Of a DNA stretch of 64,000 nt, positions 25,928-35,420 are shown piece by piece (within the stretch, counting starts at the first letter, position 1; each line of letters begins with the position of its first letter). The DNA is from JACADW01 sp963747985 (GTDB taxonomy: Bacteria; Acidobacteriota; UBA6911): contig CAVVHG010000004.1 in NCBI GenBank assembly GCA_963747985.1, forward strand, positions 246,572 through 310,571, written 5' to 3'. Made by a program: the position numbers and the translations under genes. Under the pieces are notes generated by a model, which worked only from the letters and a program-made list of their open reading frames with translations, was not told where the DNA came from and searched no databases.

Positions 25928-28558
25928 TCAAGGGCGGGCGGCCTCGAGGGTCTGCTGGACCACCTCTCGGACCTCTTCGATCCTGAACGGCTTTGCCAGA
26001 TATCGGTTGGCTGTGGTTTCGAAAAACGAGCGGGTCTCGGGACTCACGGTATCACCCGTTACAAACACGATACGCGAGGCGAGATGCGGCCGATACTCCT
26101 TGATCCATTCAAAGAGCTCGCGGCCACTCATCTGGGGCATCTTGAAGTCGGTGATGATCAGGTCGTATTCATGGAGCTGCATCTTGTCCATCGCGGCGCG
26201 ACCGTCGCACGCAGTGTCCACCTCCACCGGGTACATCTGGAGGACCTCGACGAAGAAGTCGAGGATGTACTTTTCGTCGTCGACTACCAGGATCCTCTTG
26301 CCCCTGACGAGGTTTTCGAAGTGCAGGCCCTGCGGCGCCAGCTCCTCAGCCAGGCTCGCGACTTCATGCAGTGTGCCGATCACGGGCAGTTCGATCACGA
26401 AGGTCGAACCCTCCCCGATCTTGCTGCGGGCATAGATGTTGCCGGCATGTTCCTTGATGATGCCATAGGCGAGACTCAGGCCGAGGCCGGTGCCTTTGCC
26501 GACTTCCTTCGTCGTGAAGAACGGGTCGAAGATCTTCGTGAGGTGTTGCTCGGGTATTCCCGGGCCGTCGTCTGCAATCTCGACGACAATGCGCCCGCCT
26601 GCGACATCGTTCCTGGTCCGGATAGTGAGCCTGCCCCGGCCCCTTGCCTCCAGCATGGCCTGCTCCGCATTGGTGATGACGTTGAGAAAGACCTGCTGCA
26701 GCTGATGCGCGTCGGCGATCGTCCTGGGCAATTGCGGGTCAAGCTCGAGCACCAGCTCGATGTTGTTTACCTGGAGTTCGTAGCTGCGCAGCTCAACGGT
26801 CCGCCCGAGAATCTCGTTTACGCTTGTGAGGATTCGTTCGGGTTTCTGCTTGCGCGCGAACGAGAGAAGGTTCTGCACGATTCTCTGGCAGCGCGTCGCG
26901 AGGTTGTTGATCTTGACCAGGCTGTCTTTGGCGCGCTCGTCGAGGTCGCCGCGCATCTGGAGCAGCTGCGAATAGCCCATCACCCCGGTCAGCGGGTTGT
27001 TGAGCTCGTGAGCGATGCCGGATATCAGTTCGCCGATCGCCGACAGCTTCTCCGACTGTATCAGTTGCTGCTGGAGCAGCTTCTCGTTGCTGATGTCCTT
27101 CGCCACGTGGATCGAACCGGCCAGGCGATTGTTCTTGTCGTACCAGGGCCCGACCGAAACCTGGAACGCGCCGCCCATTTCAGGAAGCTCTACTTCTTCG
27201 ACGATCAACCCTTCGGATTGCAGCGAACCGGTGTGACCGCAGCGCGGCCCGTCGGAGCCCGCAGCGCAGTAGAGTTCGGAACAGTACTTGCCGATCACCT
27301 TCTGAGGAATAGTCTTCAATCGACGCGCCAGCGCCACGTTGGCCCGGACCACCTTGCCGCTCGTATCATGGACCGAGACGCAGTCCTGCATGGCATCGAA
27401 GGTTGTTTCCCACTCCTTCTGGCTGCGCGACACTACCTGGAAAAGCCGCGCGTTTTCCAGGGCGATCGCGGCCTGGTGCGCCAGAGTCTCGGCCCGCGAG
27501 ATCTCCTCCTGCGAGAAACGGCGCTCGCGCGAGTCGTCACTGCAGATCAGGACCCCGATCGCCTGCTCCTTCGTGATCAGGGGAGCGAATATGGCCGCGC
27601 TCCACCCCATGCTCTCCATGAGCGCCTGGAGGGGCCCCTCGACGGGCGGTACACCGTCGACGGCGATCGTGCGTTTTTCCGTGAGTGCGGTGACCGCAGT
27701 CGAAGGCTCCGACAGGGGTATCATCACGTGGCGGATATCGAGGTTTTCCGCCTGCGTGGATGCGGACCCGACCAGGCGCTCCAGCCTGTCGTCGAGCAGG
27801 AACAGGTGGCACTGGCTCGTCTTGACCAGGCGCTTGCCTTCCACGACGATCCTGCGGATGATGTCTTCAAGGTCGAAGCCACGCGAGATGATCTTGTTGA
27901 CCTCCTGGAGAGCGACAAGATCCTCGGAGAGCTTGGCTGCCTGCTCCTGCAAGCGCATGTTGACGATCGCGACGCCGAGTATCTCCGCGGCCGCCGAGAT
28001 GAGAGCTTCCTGCCATTCCGCCTGCGCCTTGGCCCGATGGCTTCCCAGTCCGATGCTGCCTACCATCCGGTTCCCGAACCTGACCGGGTAGAGCGCAAAA
28101 GACTTGAATTTTTCGCTGCGCAAAGCCTGCCTCAGCAGATCCGTGTTCGAATCCTCGGCGAGGTTCTGGATTACCAGCAAAGCGGCTGGTCCTTCACCCT
28201 CCGGGGCGGGAGTGCATTGTTCCCCGCCATCGAGCGCCGAGACCGTTTCCGTTCCGAATCCGCGATGCACGAGAGTCCGGGCGCCGCCGTCGCGTCCCGG
28301 CAGGAGACGGATGAAGGCGGCTTCCATCCCCAGGAGTCCGCTCAACTCCTCCAGTACCTTTCCCAGGATCGTCGGGAGGTCGAGGGAGCGATTGACCATC
28401 GAGGCGATCCTCTGGAGCACGCCAAGGTCCTGCTGCCTCCCTCTTGACGGCGCCCGCCGGACGGTTGCCGCCAGCCCGATGAACAGGAGGGCAGAGATCC
28501 AGGCTCCCGCGACGGCAGTGTGCGAGGCCGAACAGATGAGAGCGACGAAGTAGGGCAT
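25928..28558 (-). CDS. hybrid sensor histidine kinase with GAF domains, PAS and C-terminal receiver
   Basis: This protein of about 876 aa starts with one hydrophobic segment (ISALLFIGLAATV). Two GAF domains follow at about 50-200 and 215-370, then a PAS domain at about 380-490. HisKA carries the phospho-acceptor His in GIAHELNNPLTGVMGY, and HATPase_c has EIADDGPGIPE and TGLGLSLAYGI. The receiver at the end has VVDDEKY, the phospho-Asp in IITDFKMPQMSG and the Lys in YLAKPF. It is a self-contained hybrid kinase. The output partner is not adjacent. ATG at 28558 follows AGGTGAGG; a GTG four codons earlier is possible. Confidence 0.93.
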   Translation of the reverse strand: MPYFVALICSASHTAVAGAWISALLFIGLAATVRRAPSRGRQQDLGVLQRIASMVNRSLDLPTILGKVLEELSGLLGMEAAFIRLLPGRDGGARTLVHRGFGTETVSALDGGEQCTPAPEGEGPAALLVIQNLAEDSNTDLLRQALRSEKFKSFALYPVRFGNRMVGSIGLGSHRAKAQAEWQEALISAAAEILGVAIVNMRLQEQAAKLSEDLVALQEVNKIISRGFDLEDIIRRIVVEGKRLVKTSQCHLFLLDDRLERLVGSASTQAENLDIRHVMIPLSEPSTAVTALTEKRTIAVDGVPPVEGPLQALMESMGWSAAIFAPLITKEQAIGVLICSDDSRERRFSQEEISRAETLAHQAAIALENARLFQVVSRSQKEWETTFDAMQDCVSVHDTSGKVVRANVALARRLKTIPQKVIGKYCSELYCAAGSDGPRCGHTGSLQSEGLIVEEVELPEMGGAFQVSVGPWYDKNNRLAGSIHVAKDISNEKLLQQQLIQSEKLSAIGELISGIAHELNNPLTGVMGYSQLLQMRGDLDERAKDSLVKINNLATRCQRIVQNLLSFARKQKPERILTSVNEILGRTVELRSYELQVNNIELVLELDPQLPRTIADAHQLQQVFLNVITNAEQAMLEARGRGRLTIRTRNDVAGGRIVVEIADDGPGIPEQHLTKIFDPFFTTKEVGKGTGLGLSLAYGIIKEHAGNIYARSKIGEGSTFVIELPVIGTLHEVASLAEELAPQGLHFENLVRGKRILVVDDEKYILDFFVEVLQMYPVEVDTACDGRAAMDKMQLHEYDLIITDFKMPQMSGRELFEWIKEYRPHLASRIVFVTGDTVSPETRSFFETTANRYLAKPFRIEEVREVVQQTLEAARP

Positions 28559-28570
28559 TGATGAAACCAC

Positions 28571-29148
28571 CTCACCTGAAATGAAGAGCTACAGAGGGAA
28601 GATTATAGGTGCCTTGGACGTCGTTTCCCAGAGCAAAACGGTCTTTCGTGTTACGGTGCGGCGGGTCTTCCTGCGCGGCGCACTCCCCTCATTCTCGCCG
28701 TGAGGCGCGTCTCCGACGCGCCTCGGCGCCTCAGAGAAGCTGTGAAAAAATCATGGCAGGCATGATCTCTGTGCCGCACTTCGGCGCTCGAAGGATTTGC
28801 TTCTTCATCCCGGCCTTAGCCGCCGCTCGCAGAATCTTGCTTCTGCAAGCTGTTATCGACAAGTGGCCACGCCGGTTTTCGGTGTGGCGGGCCGCTACTC
28901 ACTGCCGCCTCTTCGAGGCTGGTCTCGAAATGATTGGGTACCTTGTGCTTCGATCGGTTGGGCAAGCAAACCAGGCGCGAAGCGCCGGAAGTTGGTAGCC
29001 ACGCGCTGAGCGCGTGGTTGCAGATTCCAAAAATAACGGAGGCCCGAAAGGCCGGTACACCGGAATCGAATGATTGATTCACACGTCAAGAGGGGCGCAG
29101 GGAGTAGGGAGAGGCGCCGCACGAGGTGTCGAGGAGTGATCGTGCGCG
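28571..29148. repeat. gene-free stretch with several strong hairpins
   Basis: This 580-bp stretch between two minus-strand genes has no convincing gene. It holds a perfect 10-bp stem GAGGCGCGTC/GACGCGCCTC at 28702-28724. A cluster at 28974-29053 contains GGCGC-GAA-GCGCC, CACGCGC-TGA-GCGCGTG and GGCC-CGAAA-GGCC. These follow the 3' end of the VWFA genes and resemble the other GAA- and TGA-looped hairpins in the window. Confidence 0.6.
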
Positions 29149-30210
29149 CTAGTTCGTGCCGGGTTTTGTGGCGGTGTATCCGCGGCGGTACCTGACCAGG
29201 CGGCCGGCCGCTTTGGCCGGATCCAGCTCGACTTTGATCCTTCGGTAAGCGCCGTCCCGCGAGCTGTTGGTGGAGATGTAGCCGATGCTGTACTGGTTGC
29301 GGAGCTCGTATGCGACCTCGGAAACGATCTGGCCGATATCGGATACCTTCTGAGGGAAGAACGCCTTTGCTCCCGTGTCTTCCGAGATGAGTTGCAGCGC
29401 GTCATGCGCTTTTTCAGGCACCGACTTGGACCAGCGGCCGAAGAGCCCCTTCTCGGGCACGGCATTCAGAAATCCGACCGAATAGACCTGCACGTCGGAT
29501 TCCTGCACCTTGGCCACCATCTCCTCGAGCTTGTAGTAGCTGTCGCGGTCTTCACCGTCGGTAATCAGGACGATCGCCTTCTTTGGCTTGATGCCTTTCT
29601 GGGCCTTCTCTACGGCGAGGTGGATCGCGTCGTAGAGGGCTGTTCCTCCGGACACGATGATGTTGTCCAGGGCATCGGCGATCTCCTCCAGGTCGCTCGT
29701 GTAGTCCTCGAGTAGTTCCACCTGATCGTTGAAGCCGATCAGAAATACCTCATCCTGGGGATTGCTCGCCCGGATGAAAGCAAGCGCGGCCTTGTTTACG
29801 TTGTCGATCTTGTTGCGCATGCTGCCGCTGGTGTCGAGCACAATCCCGAGGCTGACCGGGACATCCTCCTGTGAGAACAGGTTGACTGTCTGACCGATAC
29901 CGTCTTCGTACAGGCGGAAGTCCTCTTTCTTCAATCCGCTGATGAAGTGGCCGCTCTTGTCCAGGACAGTCGTGTGGACCACCACCTGGTCCACGTTGAC
30001 GCCGATCGTATATCCTTGCTGGCTCTCGCGAGGCTGCTGGGGCGATCCGGATTCCAACTCCGGCTTGACCGGCTTCTTCCTCTCCTCCTGCTGGGACTTG
30101 TCCTGGGAAAATGACACCGTGGGGAAATACATTCCGGCGCCGGGAGCCATCGCCGCGATTATGCATGTGCAAAGGCCGACCCGCGCGCCGAGGTCAGCTC
30201 TTGGGCGCAT
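29149..30210 (-). CDS. VWFA-type secreted protein
   Basis: This 353-aa protein has an N-terminal hydrophobic stretch (GLCTCIIAAMAPGAGMYF), a charged linker and the acidobacterial VWFA module. It keeps a metal site: LDTSGSMRN (DxSxS), a Thr in the GGTALYD region and ITDGEDR. The NQYSIGYISTNSSRDGAYRR strand and GYTATKP end match the paralogue at 30194. Its start overlaps the stop of that paralogue by 17 bp, so they are translated together. A role in envelope binding or surface complexes is inferred. Confidence 0.87.
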   Translation of the reverse strand: MRPRADLGARVGLCTCIIAAMAPGAGMYFPTVSFSQDKSQQEERKKPVKPELESGSPQQPRESQQGYTIGVNVDQVVVHTTVLDKSGHFISGLKKEDFRLYEDGIGQTVNLFSQEDVPVSLGIVLDTSGSMRNKIDNVNKAALAFIRASNPQDEVFLIGFNDQVELLEDYTSDLEEIADALDNIIVSGGTALYDAIHLAVEKAQKGIKPKKAIVLITDGEDRDSYYKLEEMVAKVQESDVQVYSVGFLNAVPEKGLFGRWSKSVPEKAHDALQLISEDTGAKAFFPQKVSDIGQIVSEVAYELRNQYSIGYISTNSSRDGAYRRIKVELDPAKAAGRLVRYRRGYTATKPGTN

Positions 30211-31114
30211 AGTAACCCTCTTTGGCGTGGACCAGCAGCTTTGGCAGGCCTTCCGGCGGTTCCAGCTTTACCCTGATCTTGCGCCACTTCCCGTCGTGCG
30301 TCTTGTTTGTCGGAACGTATCCCAGCACATACTGGTTGCGGAGCTCGGCGTGGATGAGATCGATGTAGTAATCCAACTCGCTGAAGTTGTTGGGAAAGAA
30401 CGCCCGGCCTCCGGTGAGGCTGACGATGTTCTGGATCTCGGCCCGACCGTATCCGAGCTTGCCTTCCTCACCGATCGCGTAGATCTGAACGTCGGATTCC
30501 TTGGCGAACTCGCGGACCTCCGCCGACGTATAGCGGCTGCTGTTGTCCTCGCCGTCAGTGATGAGGATAATGGCTTTCTTTTCGTTCTTCCCGCCACGGA
30601 TCTGGTTCAGCCCGAGGTAGACCGCGTCGTAAAGGGCAGTTCGACCGCCGGGATTCCTGATGGCGACTTCATTCTGGATGGCGGAGCTTTCACGGGTGAA
30701 GCCCTGAACCAGGGTCGTCCTCTGGTTGAAGGTAATGAGGAGGTACTCGTCCTCAGGATTCCCTGACTGGAGGAACCGGACGAGCGAATTGCGCGCGGTA
30801 TGGATGTTGTCCTTCATGCTGCCGCTCACGTCGAAAATGATGCCGATGCTGATGGGAGCGGACTGCTGTGTGAAATGGATGATGTCCTGCTCGACCTTGT
30901 CCTCGAAGACTTTGAAGTGGTTCTTCTCGAGGCCGGTCACGTAGCGGTTCAGAGGGTCCGTGACCGACGCTTTTACGAAGACGGTGTCCACACCGACTCG
31001 GAAGACGGGCCTCTCGTCCTTCTTTTTCGCATCTTGACCGCGGGTTGCGGGGGCGGACCAGCAGAGCGCAAACAGGACCGGCAGACACGCATACCGGATC
31101 GACAGTCTCATCAC
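30194..31114 (-). CDS. VWFA-type secreted protein
   Basis: This 306-aa paralogue of the next gene has a signal peptide (ACLPVLFALCWSAPATRG). The metal site is FDVSGSMKDN, with GGRTALYDAV and ITDGEDNS. The C-terminal QYVLGYVPTNKTHDGKWR strand repeats the family end. It is the upstream member of a two-gene unit, and its own promoter must lie in the 190 bp before ftsK's 3' end, a stretch with nothing else recognisable. Confidence 0.87.
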   Translation of the reverse strand: MMRLSIRYACLPVLFALCWSAPATRGQDAKKKDERPVFRVGVDTVFVKASVTDPLNRYVTGLEKNHFKVFEDKVEQDIIHFTQQSAPISIGIIFDVSGSMKDNIHTARNSLVRFLQSGNPEDEYLLITFNQRTTLVQGFTRESSAIQNEVAIRNPGGRTALYDAVYLGLNQIRGGKNEKKAIILITDGEDNSSRYTSAEVREFAKESDVQIYAIGEEGKLGYGRAEIQNIVSLTGGRAFFPNNFSELDYYIDLIHAELRNQYVLGYVPTNKTHDGKWRKIRVKLEPPEGLPKLLVHAKEGYYAPKS

Positions 31115-31305
31115 GCGCCCTCTTGCCGTTCCTGGCGGGAAGTCACCTGCTATCTATGTTACCCCCACTTCGCAGTTTAGCAGAGCGAGGGGCCAAGTCA
31201 AGAAAGCGCCCCGGGAGGCGTCTACGGCACAGCGTGGGTCTGCTCCGCCGGCGCGGACGCGGTGCGCTGCGGCGCATCGCACCCGCTCATGCTGCGGCGG
31301 CGCGG

Positions 31306-32700
31306 TCACTGGAGGCGTTCGAGGAAATCGAGGCCGACAAGCACTTCCCGCGGCTTGGACCCTTCCGCCGGCCCCACAAGGCCGTTGCCGTACATCATGT
31401 CGATCAGCTTGGCCGCGCGCCCGTACCCGATGCTGAGGCGCCGCTGCAGAAGTGAAGTGGAGGCTCGTCCTTCGCAGACTACGATCCGGACCGCGTCGTT
31501 GTAAAGGTCGTCCTGAGCGCTCAGGTCGACCGGGTTGCCTTCCTCGTCCACCTCTTCCTCTCCGAAGGTCAACACCGATTCGTCATAGGAAGGCCGTCCC
31601 TGCTTCCGCAGGTGTTCCACGATGGCCACGGTCTCCTTCTCGCTCACGTAGGCGCCGTGAATCCTGGTGAGGCGGGAAGTCCCGGGTGGAATGAACAGCA
31701 TGTCGCCGTTGCCCAGAAGCTGCTCCGCGCCGTTTGCGTCGATGATTGTCCTGGAATCGACCTTCGACGCAACCTTGAAGGCGACACGGCAGGGAAAGTT
31801 GGCTTTGATGACGCCCGTGATCACATCGACTGAAGGCCGCTGCGTCGCCAGGATGAGATGGATGCCGACTGCGCGGGCCATGGCCGCCAGCCGTGAAATC
31901 GACTCTTCGACCTCACGTGACGAAACCACCATCAGGTCCGCCAGTTCGTCGATTACGATGACAATATAGGGAAGCGGTTTTTCGAGTTCGCCAGCGTCGT
32001 CGTTGCTCTCCAGCAGCGACAGTTGCCGGCCGGTGCTGCGGATCAGGGCATTGTACTGGTCGATGTTTCGCACGCTGCGGAGCGCGAGCTTCTTGTACCT
32101 GGATTCCATCTCGCTCGTCGCCCAGCGAAGCGCGTTTGCCGCCTCCTTCGGGTCGGTCACGATCGGCGTCAACAGATACGGGATGTCGGCGTACACCCCC
32201 AGTTCGAGCCGCTTCGGGTCGATGAAAATAAACTTGACCTCGTCCGGCGTAGCCTTGAACAGTATCGAAGTGATCATGCAGTTGATCGCGACGCTCTTTC
32301 CAGCACCCGTGGCGCCTGCGATCAGCAGGTGCGGCATCTTGCCCAGGTCCGTGACAAAGACGTTGCCGTTGATGACCTTGCCCAGTGCGAGGGTCAGCCT
32401 GGAGCCTGACTTCCGGAAGACATCCGACTCGATCACTTCGCGCAGCATGATGATCTCGCGCTGCGGGTTGGGAACCTCGATTCCGACCGTCGCCTTGCCG
32501 GGAATCCTGTCGATCCGGAGTGATTCCGCCTTGATCCCCAGGCACAAATCATCGACGAGGCTCGTGATCCTCGAGTACTTGATGCCCGCGTCGGGTTTGA
32601 ATTCGAAGGTCGTTACCACGGGGCCGGGGTGGATGTGCGTAATGCTGCCGTGCACATCGAACTCCGCGCACTTCTCCTGAAGGATCCGGGCGCGCTCCAT
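31306..32700 (-). CDS. ftsK: FtsK/SpoIIIE DNA translocase, motor and gamma part (downstream of frameshift)
   Basis: These 464 residues are the alpha-beta motor and the gamma winged helix of FtsK, which pumps DNA through the septum and activates XerCD at dif. Walker A is GATGAGKSVAIN, Walker B is VIVIDELADLMV, and IDPKRLELGVY is the family strand. The gamma domain is LLQRRLSIGYGRAAKLIDMM. In the other reading frame, sequence upstream of the Met continues as SDLLSAAEERFNIEESELM, joining the N-terminal part at 32750. One extra base near 32750 splits the gene. The full gene would span 31306-33553. Confidence 0.9.
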   Translation of the reverse strand: MERARILQEKCAEFDVHGSITHIHPGPVVTTFEFKPDAGIKYSRITSLVDDLCLGIKAESLRIDRIPGKATVGIEVPNPQREIIMLREVIESDVFRKSGSRLTLALGKVINGNVFVTDLGKMPHLLIAGATGAGKSVAINCMITSILFKATPDEVKFIFIDPKRLELGVYADIPYLLTPIVTDPKEAANALRWATSEMESRYKKLALRSVRNIDQYNALIRSTGRQLSLLESNDDAGELEKPLPYIVIVIDELADLMVVSSREVEESISRLAAMARAVGIHLILATQRPSVDVITGVIKANFPCRVAFKVASKVDSRTIIDANGAEQLLGNGDMLFIPPGTSRLTRIHGAYVSEKETVAIVEHLRKQGRPSYDESVLTFGEEEVDEEGNPVDLSAQDDLYNDAVRIVVCEGRASTSLLQRRLSIGYGRAAKLIDMMYGNGLVGPAEGSKPREVLVGLDFLERLQ

Positions 32701-32749
32701 CAGCTCGGATTCCTCTATGTTGAATCTTTCCTCTGCGGCGGACAGCAGG

Positions 32750-33553
32750 TCAGCTCGACGGCAGGAGGAACTTGCGGACCGAAGGCGACTTCTGGCGCTC
32801 GGCAGCCGGATTCGCGCGAGCCGTTTCGGGTTCGGGAGGCCTGGGCACCTGGATCCGGGGCTCGGCGGCCGGATGGAGCGGAATGCTCTTCAGCGGGGCG
32901 GGCCTCGGGCTCGGTTCGACCGTGGGGCTTGCTGCAGGCTTGATGTTCACTACCGCGCGCACAGGTTTCCGGCTCTGCCGCCAGGCACGAAACCTCTGCC
33001 AGAGCGAGGGGCGATCGCTTTCCTCCTCTCCCCCGAACCGCTTGAAAGCCCTTTCCAGCGAAAGCGACGTGCACGCAAGGAGGCCGAGGACGAGGGCGCC
33101 GATCGTCACGATCCAGGAGCCCATAACATTCAGATACGACACCAGTGCTCCGGAGATGAGGGCCCCGGTGGCGCCGCCCGGCTGGAAACCACGACCTGTC
33201 TTCGAGAACGGCGAGAGTTGCAGCGCCGTGCTTGCCGCCGCGACCAGCACGACGATTCCGATGATCCTCGTCCAATACGATTCCAGCTCCCTGCCGAGTA
33301 TCAATTTCCAGCCGAAAACCAGGAGCGGCGGGATCAAGACGTAGGCGGCAAATCCGAACGCCTGAAACAGAACGTCGCTCGTGTTTGCTCCCAGCCTGCC
33401 TATCCTGTTGTCCGTCGTCTCCTTGTGCGTCGCACTGTTCAGGCTGACATCCGTGGCGTCGTACGTGACGAGGCAGGCAAACAGCAGAATGGCGGCGGTC
33501 AGGACGATGATCCCGATGAACTCGTGGCGTTTTGCGCGCAGCGGCTTCGACAT
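32750..33553 (-). CDS. ftsK: FtsK N-terminal membrane domain and linker (upstream of frameshift)
   Basis: This 267-aa reading frame has the four or so membrane segments of the FtsK septal anchor (IGIIVLTAAILLFACLV, AAYVLIPPLLVFGWKLIL, IIGIVVLVAAASTAL, IVTIGALVLGLLACTSL). A Pro-rich linker follows, and the frame stops just after FLLPSS. Deleting one base of AGC-TGA-C at the stop restores DLLSAAEERF in frame with the motor. It is therefore the first half of the same protein rather than a separate gene. RNase J starts upstream, with 15 bp between its stop and this start. Confidence 0.85.
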   Translation of the reverse strand: MSKPLRAKRHEFIGIIVLTAAILLFACLVTYDATDVSLNSATHKETTDNRIGRLGANTSDVLFQAFGFAAYVLIPPLLVFGWKLILGRELESYWTRIIGIVVLVAAASTALQLSPFSKTGRGFQPGGATGALISGALVSYLNVMGSWIVTIGALVLGLLACTSLSLERAFKRFGGEEESDRPSLWQRFRAWRQSRKPVRAVVNIKPAASPTVEPSPRPAPLKSIPLHPAAEPRIQVPRPPEPETARANPAAERQKSPSVRKFLLPSS

Positions 33554-33568
33554 CCCGGCTCTCTTGTT

Positions 33569-35245
33569 TCAGATCTCCAGAATCAGCGGCACGATCACCG
33601 GCCTGGTTCCGGCCTGCTTGCGGAAGAATCTCTTCAGATCCGCCCGGAGAACCTCGGTCAGAATCAATGCGTCCCCCCGCTCTTCGGCCGAGCATTCCCC
33701 CAGGCTCTTCATCACGACCTGCCTTGCCTCCTCCATGAGCAGGTTGCCCCCGGATTCGAGGACGTGCCCGCGGCTCACGAGTTCGGGCGAACCGCTGAGC
33801 TGGCCTGTGGACTTGTTGATGGGCACGACCGCCAGCACGATTCCGTCTTCCGAGATCTGCTGTCGGTCCTTGACAACCATCTCGCCGACCTCGGCCGTCC
33901 GCGACTCGTCGATGTAGCGCCTCCCGGAAGGCGCTTTCGCCGTGACTTCCGCCGAGTCCGGAGTCAGCTGGATGATATCACCGCTTTCGACCAGCAGGAT
34001 GCGCTCCGGAGGCATGCCCAGGTCCCGGGCCAGCAACATGTGGCTGTACAGCTGGCGGTACTCGCCGTGCACCGGGATGAAGAAGCGCGGCCTCGTCATG
34101 TTGAGCATCAGCTTCAGCTCTTCCTGGCTTGCATGCCCCGAAACGTGCACGCTCCAGTGCCTCTCATCGTAGACCCGGGCGCCGTGGCGGCAGAAGTGAT
34201 TGACCAGGTGAGAGATACGGGTTTCGTTGCCGGGGATCGTGCGGGCGCTGATGATCACCGAGTCTCCCGGCTCAATTTCGAAGTCCCTGTGCTTGCCGAG
34301 CGCCAGCCGCGTGAGGGCCGACATGGGTTCCCCCTGGCTGCCCGTCGTCAGAAGGACGAGCTGATCCTCGGCCAGGCGGGACGCCTCGGCGGCTTCTATC
34401 AGGACACCGACGTCGTCGCGCAGATAGCCCAGCTCCCGCGCGATGGCGATGTTCTCGCGCAGGCTCCGGCCGACGGGCACGACCTTCCGGCCGAACTCGC
34501 GGGCCAGATCGACGACGATCTGAATCCGGTGGATGCTGGACGCAAAACAGGTGACGAAAATCTTCCGCCGGCTCGTGTGAAAAACCTGTTCCAGCGGCTT
34601 GCGCAGGGAGTCCTCGGAGGGAGTGTATCCCGGATTCTCGCTGTTGGTGCTGTCGGAGAGGAGCGCCAGCACGCCTCTTTCACCATGGTCCGTGAAGCGC
34701 GCGTAGTCACTGGTTCGCAGGTCAGGCGGCGACTGATCGAACTTGAAGTCGCCCGAGTGGATAATGGTTCCGCGCGGCGTCATGATGGCCACGCCGATGC
34801 TGTCCGGGATGCTGTGCGTGACGTGCAGGAACTCCAGGCGAAACCTGTCGATTTCGAGAGTGTCGCGCGGGCGGATCGTGTTGAGATCGGCTCTCTCGAG
34901 AAGACCATGCTCCGCCAGCCGTCCGCGCGCAAAGCCGATGGTCAGCGCTGTGCCGTAGACAGGAGCGTCTACCTCCGAAAGCAGGTGAGGCAGCGCCCCG
35001 ATATGGTCCTCGTGACCATGTGTGAGGACTATCGCGCGGATCTCGTCTTTGCGTTCGACGAGATAGGTCATGTCCGGGATGACGATGTCCACGCCAAGCA
35101 GGTCCGCGCGCGGGAACATCAGTCCGGCGTCAATGACTACGATGCTGCCGCGGTAGCGGACGGCCGTCATGTTCATTCCAAACTCGCCGATGCCACCCAG
35201 CGGCACTATCTCGATCGGATCATCGTGTGTCACGCCGGTCTCCAT
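33569..35245 (-). CDS. rnj: ribonuclease J
   Basis: This 558-aa metallo-beta-lactamase-fold nuclease has endo- and 5'-exonuclease roles in mRNA decay and rRNA maturation. The zinc motif is HGHEDHIG. VIVPDMTYL-type and SGDFKFD strands are present, the beta-CASP region has TTGSQGEPMSAL, and HVSGHASQEEL and IPVHGEYR follow. It stands immediately upstream of ftsK on the same strand. The 170 bp before it hold no recognisable gene. Confidence 0.94.
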   Translation of the reverse strand: METGVTHDDPIEIVPLGGIGEFGMNMTAVRYRGSIVVIDAGLMFPRADLLGVDIVIPDMTYLVERKDEIRAIVLTHGHEDHIGALPHLLSEVDAPVYGTALTIGFARGRLAEHGLLERADLNTIRPRDTLEIDRFRLEFLHVTHSIPDSIGVAIMTPRGTIIHSGDFKFDQSPPDLRTSDYARFTDHGERGVLALLSDSTNSENPGYTPSEDSLRKPLEQVFHTSRRKIFVTCFASSIHRIQIVVDLAREFGRKVVPVGRSLRENIAIARELGYLRDDVGVLIEAAEASRLAEDQLVLLTTGSQGEPMSALTRLALGKHRDFEIEPGDSVIISARTIPGNETRISHLVNHFCRHGARVYDERHWSVHVSGHASQEELKLMLNMTRPRFFIPVHGEYRQLYSHMLLARDLGMPPERILLVESGDIIQLTPDSAEVTAKAPSGRRYIDESRTAEVGEMVVKDRQQISEDGIVLAVVPINKSTGQLSGSPELVSRGHVLESGGNLLMEEARQVVMKSLGECSAEERGDALILTEVLRADLKRFFRKQAGTRPVIVPLILEI

Positions 35246-35420
35246 TCAGAAGCGGCTGAGTATAACATAGCCCGGCACCCCGGTGCTTTCAGCGCCACAG
35301 AGGGTTACGGCCCCGCGGACGCGGATGAACTGACAAACGCCGATCCGCCGCGATAACCGGATCCCTGTGCGAGTCTTAGCCGCCCGCATCTTTCAGCGTC
35401 TCAAAATGATTCATTCTCGC

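Noticed and set aside
26084..28447. 787-residue plus-strand frame
   Set aside because: Antisense of the hybrid histidine kinase, rich in His/Arg/Asp without domain signals.
28609..28998. 129-residue plus-strand gene between the histidine kinase and the VWFA pair
   Set aside because: It runs through hairpins, with no family features or start context.
32740..32760. RF2-like programmed frameshift in ftsK as the main explanation
   Set aside because: The TGA-C context fits, but there is no upstream stimulator and other genes in the window have similar indels without a stop, so an error is simpler.
32717..35356. 879-residue plus-strand frame
   Set aside because: Antisense of ftsK and rnj.
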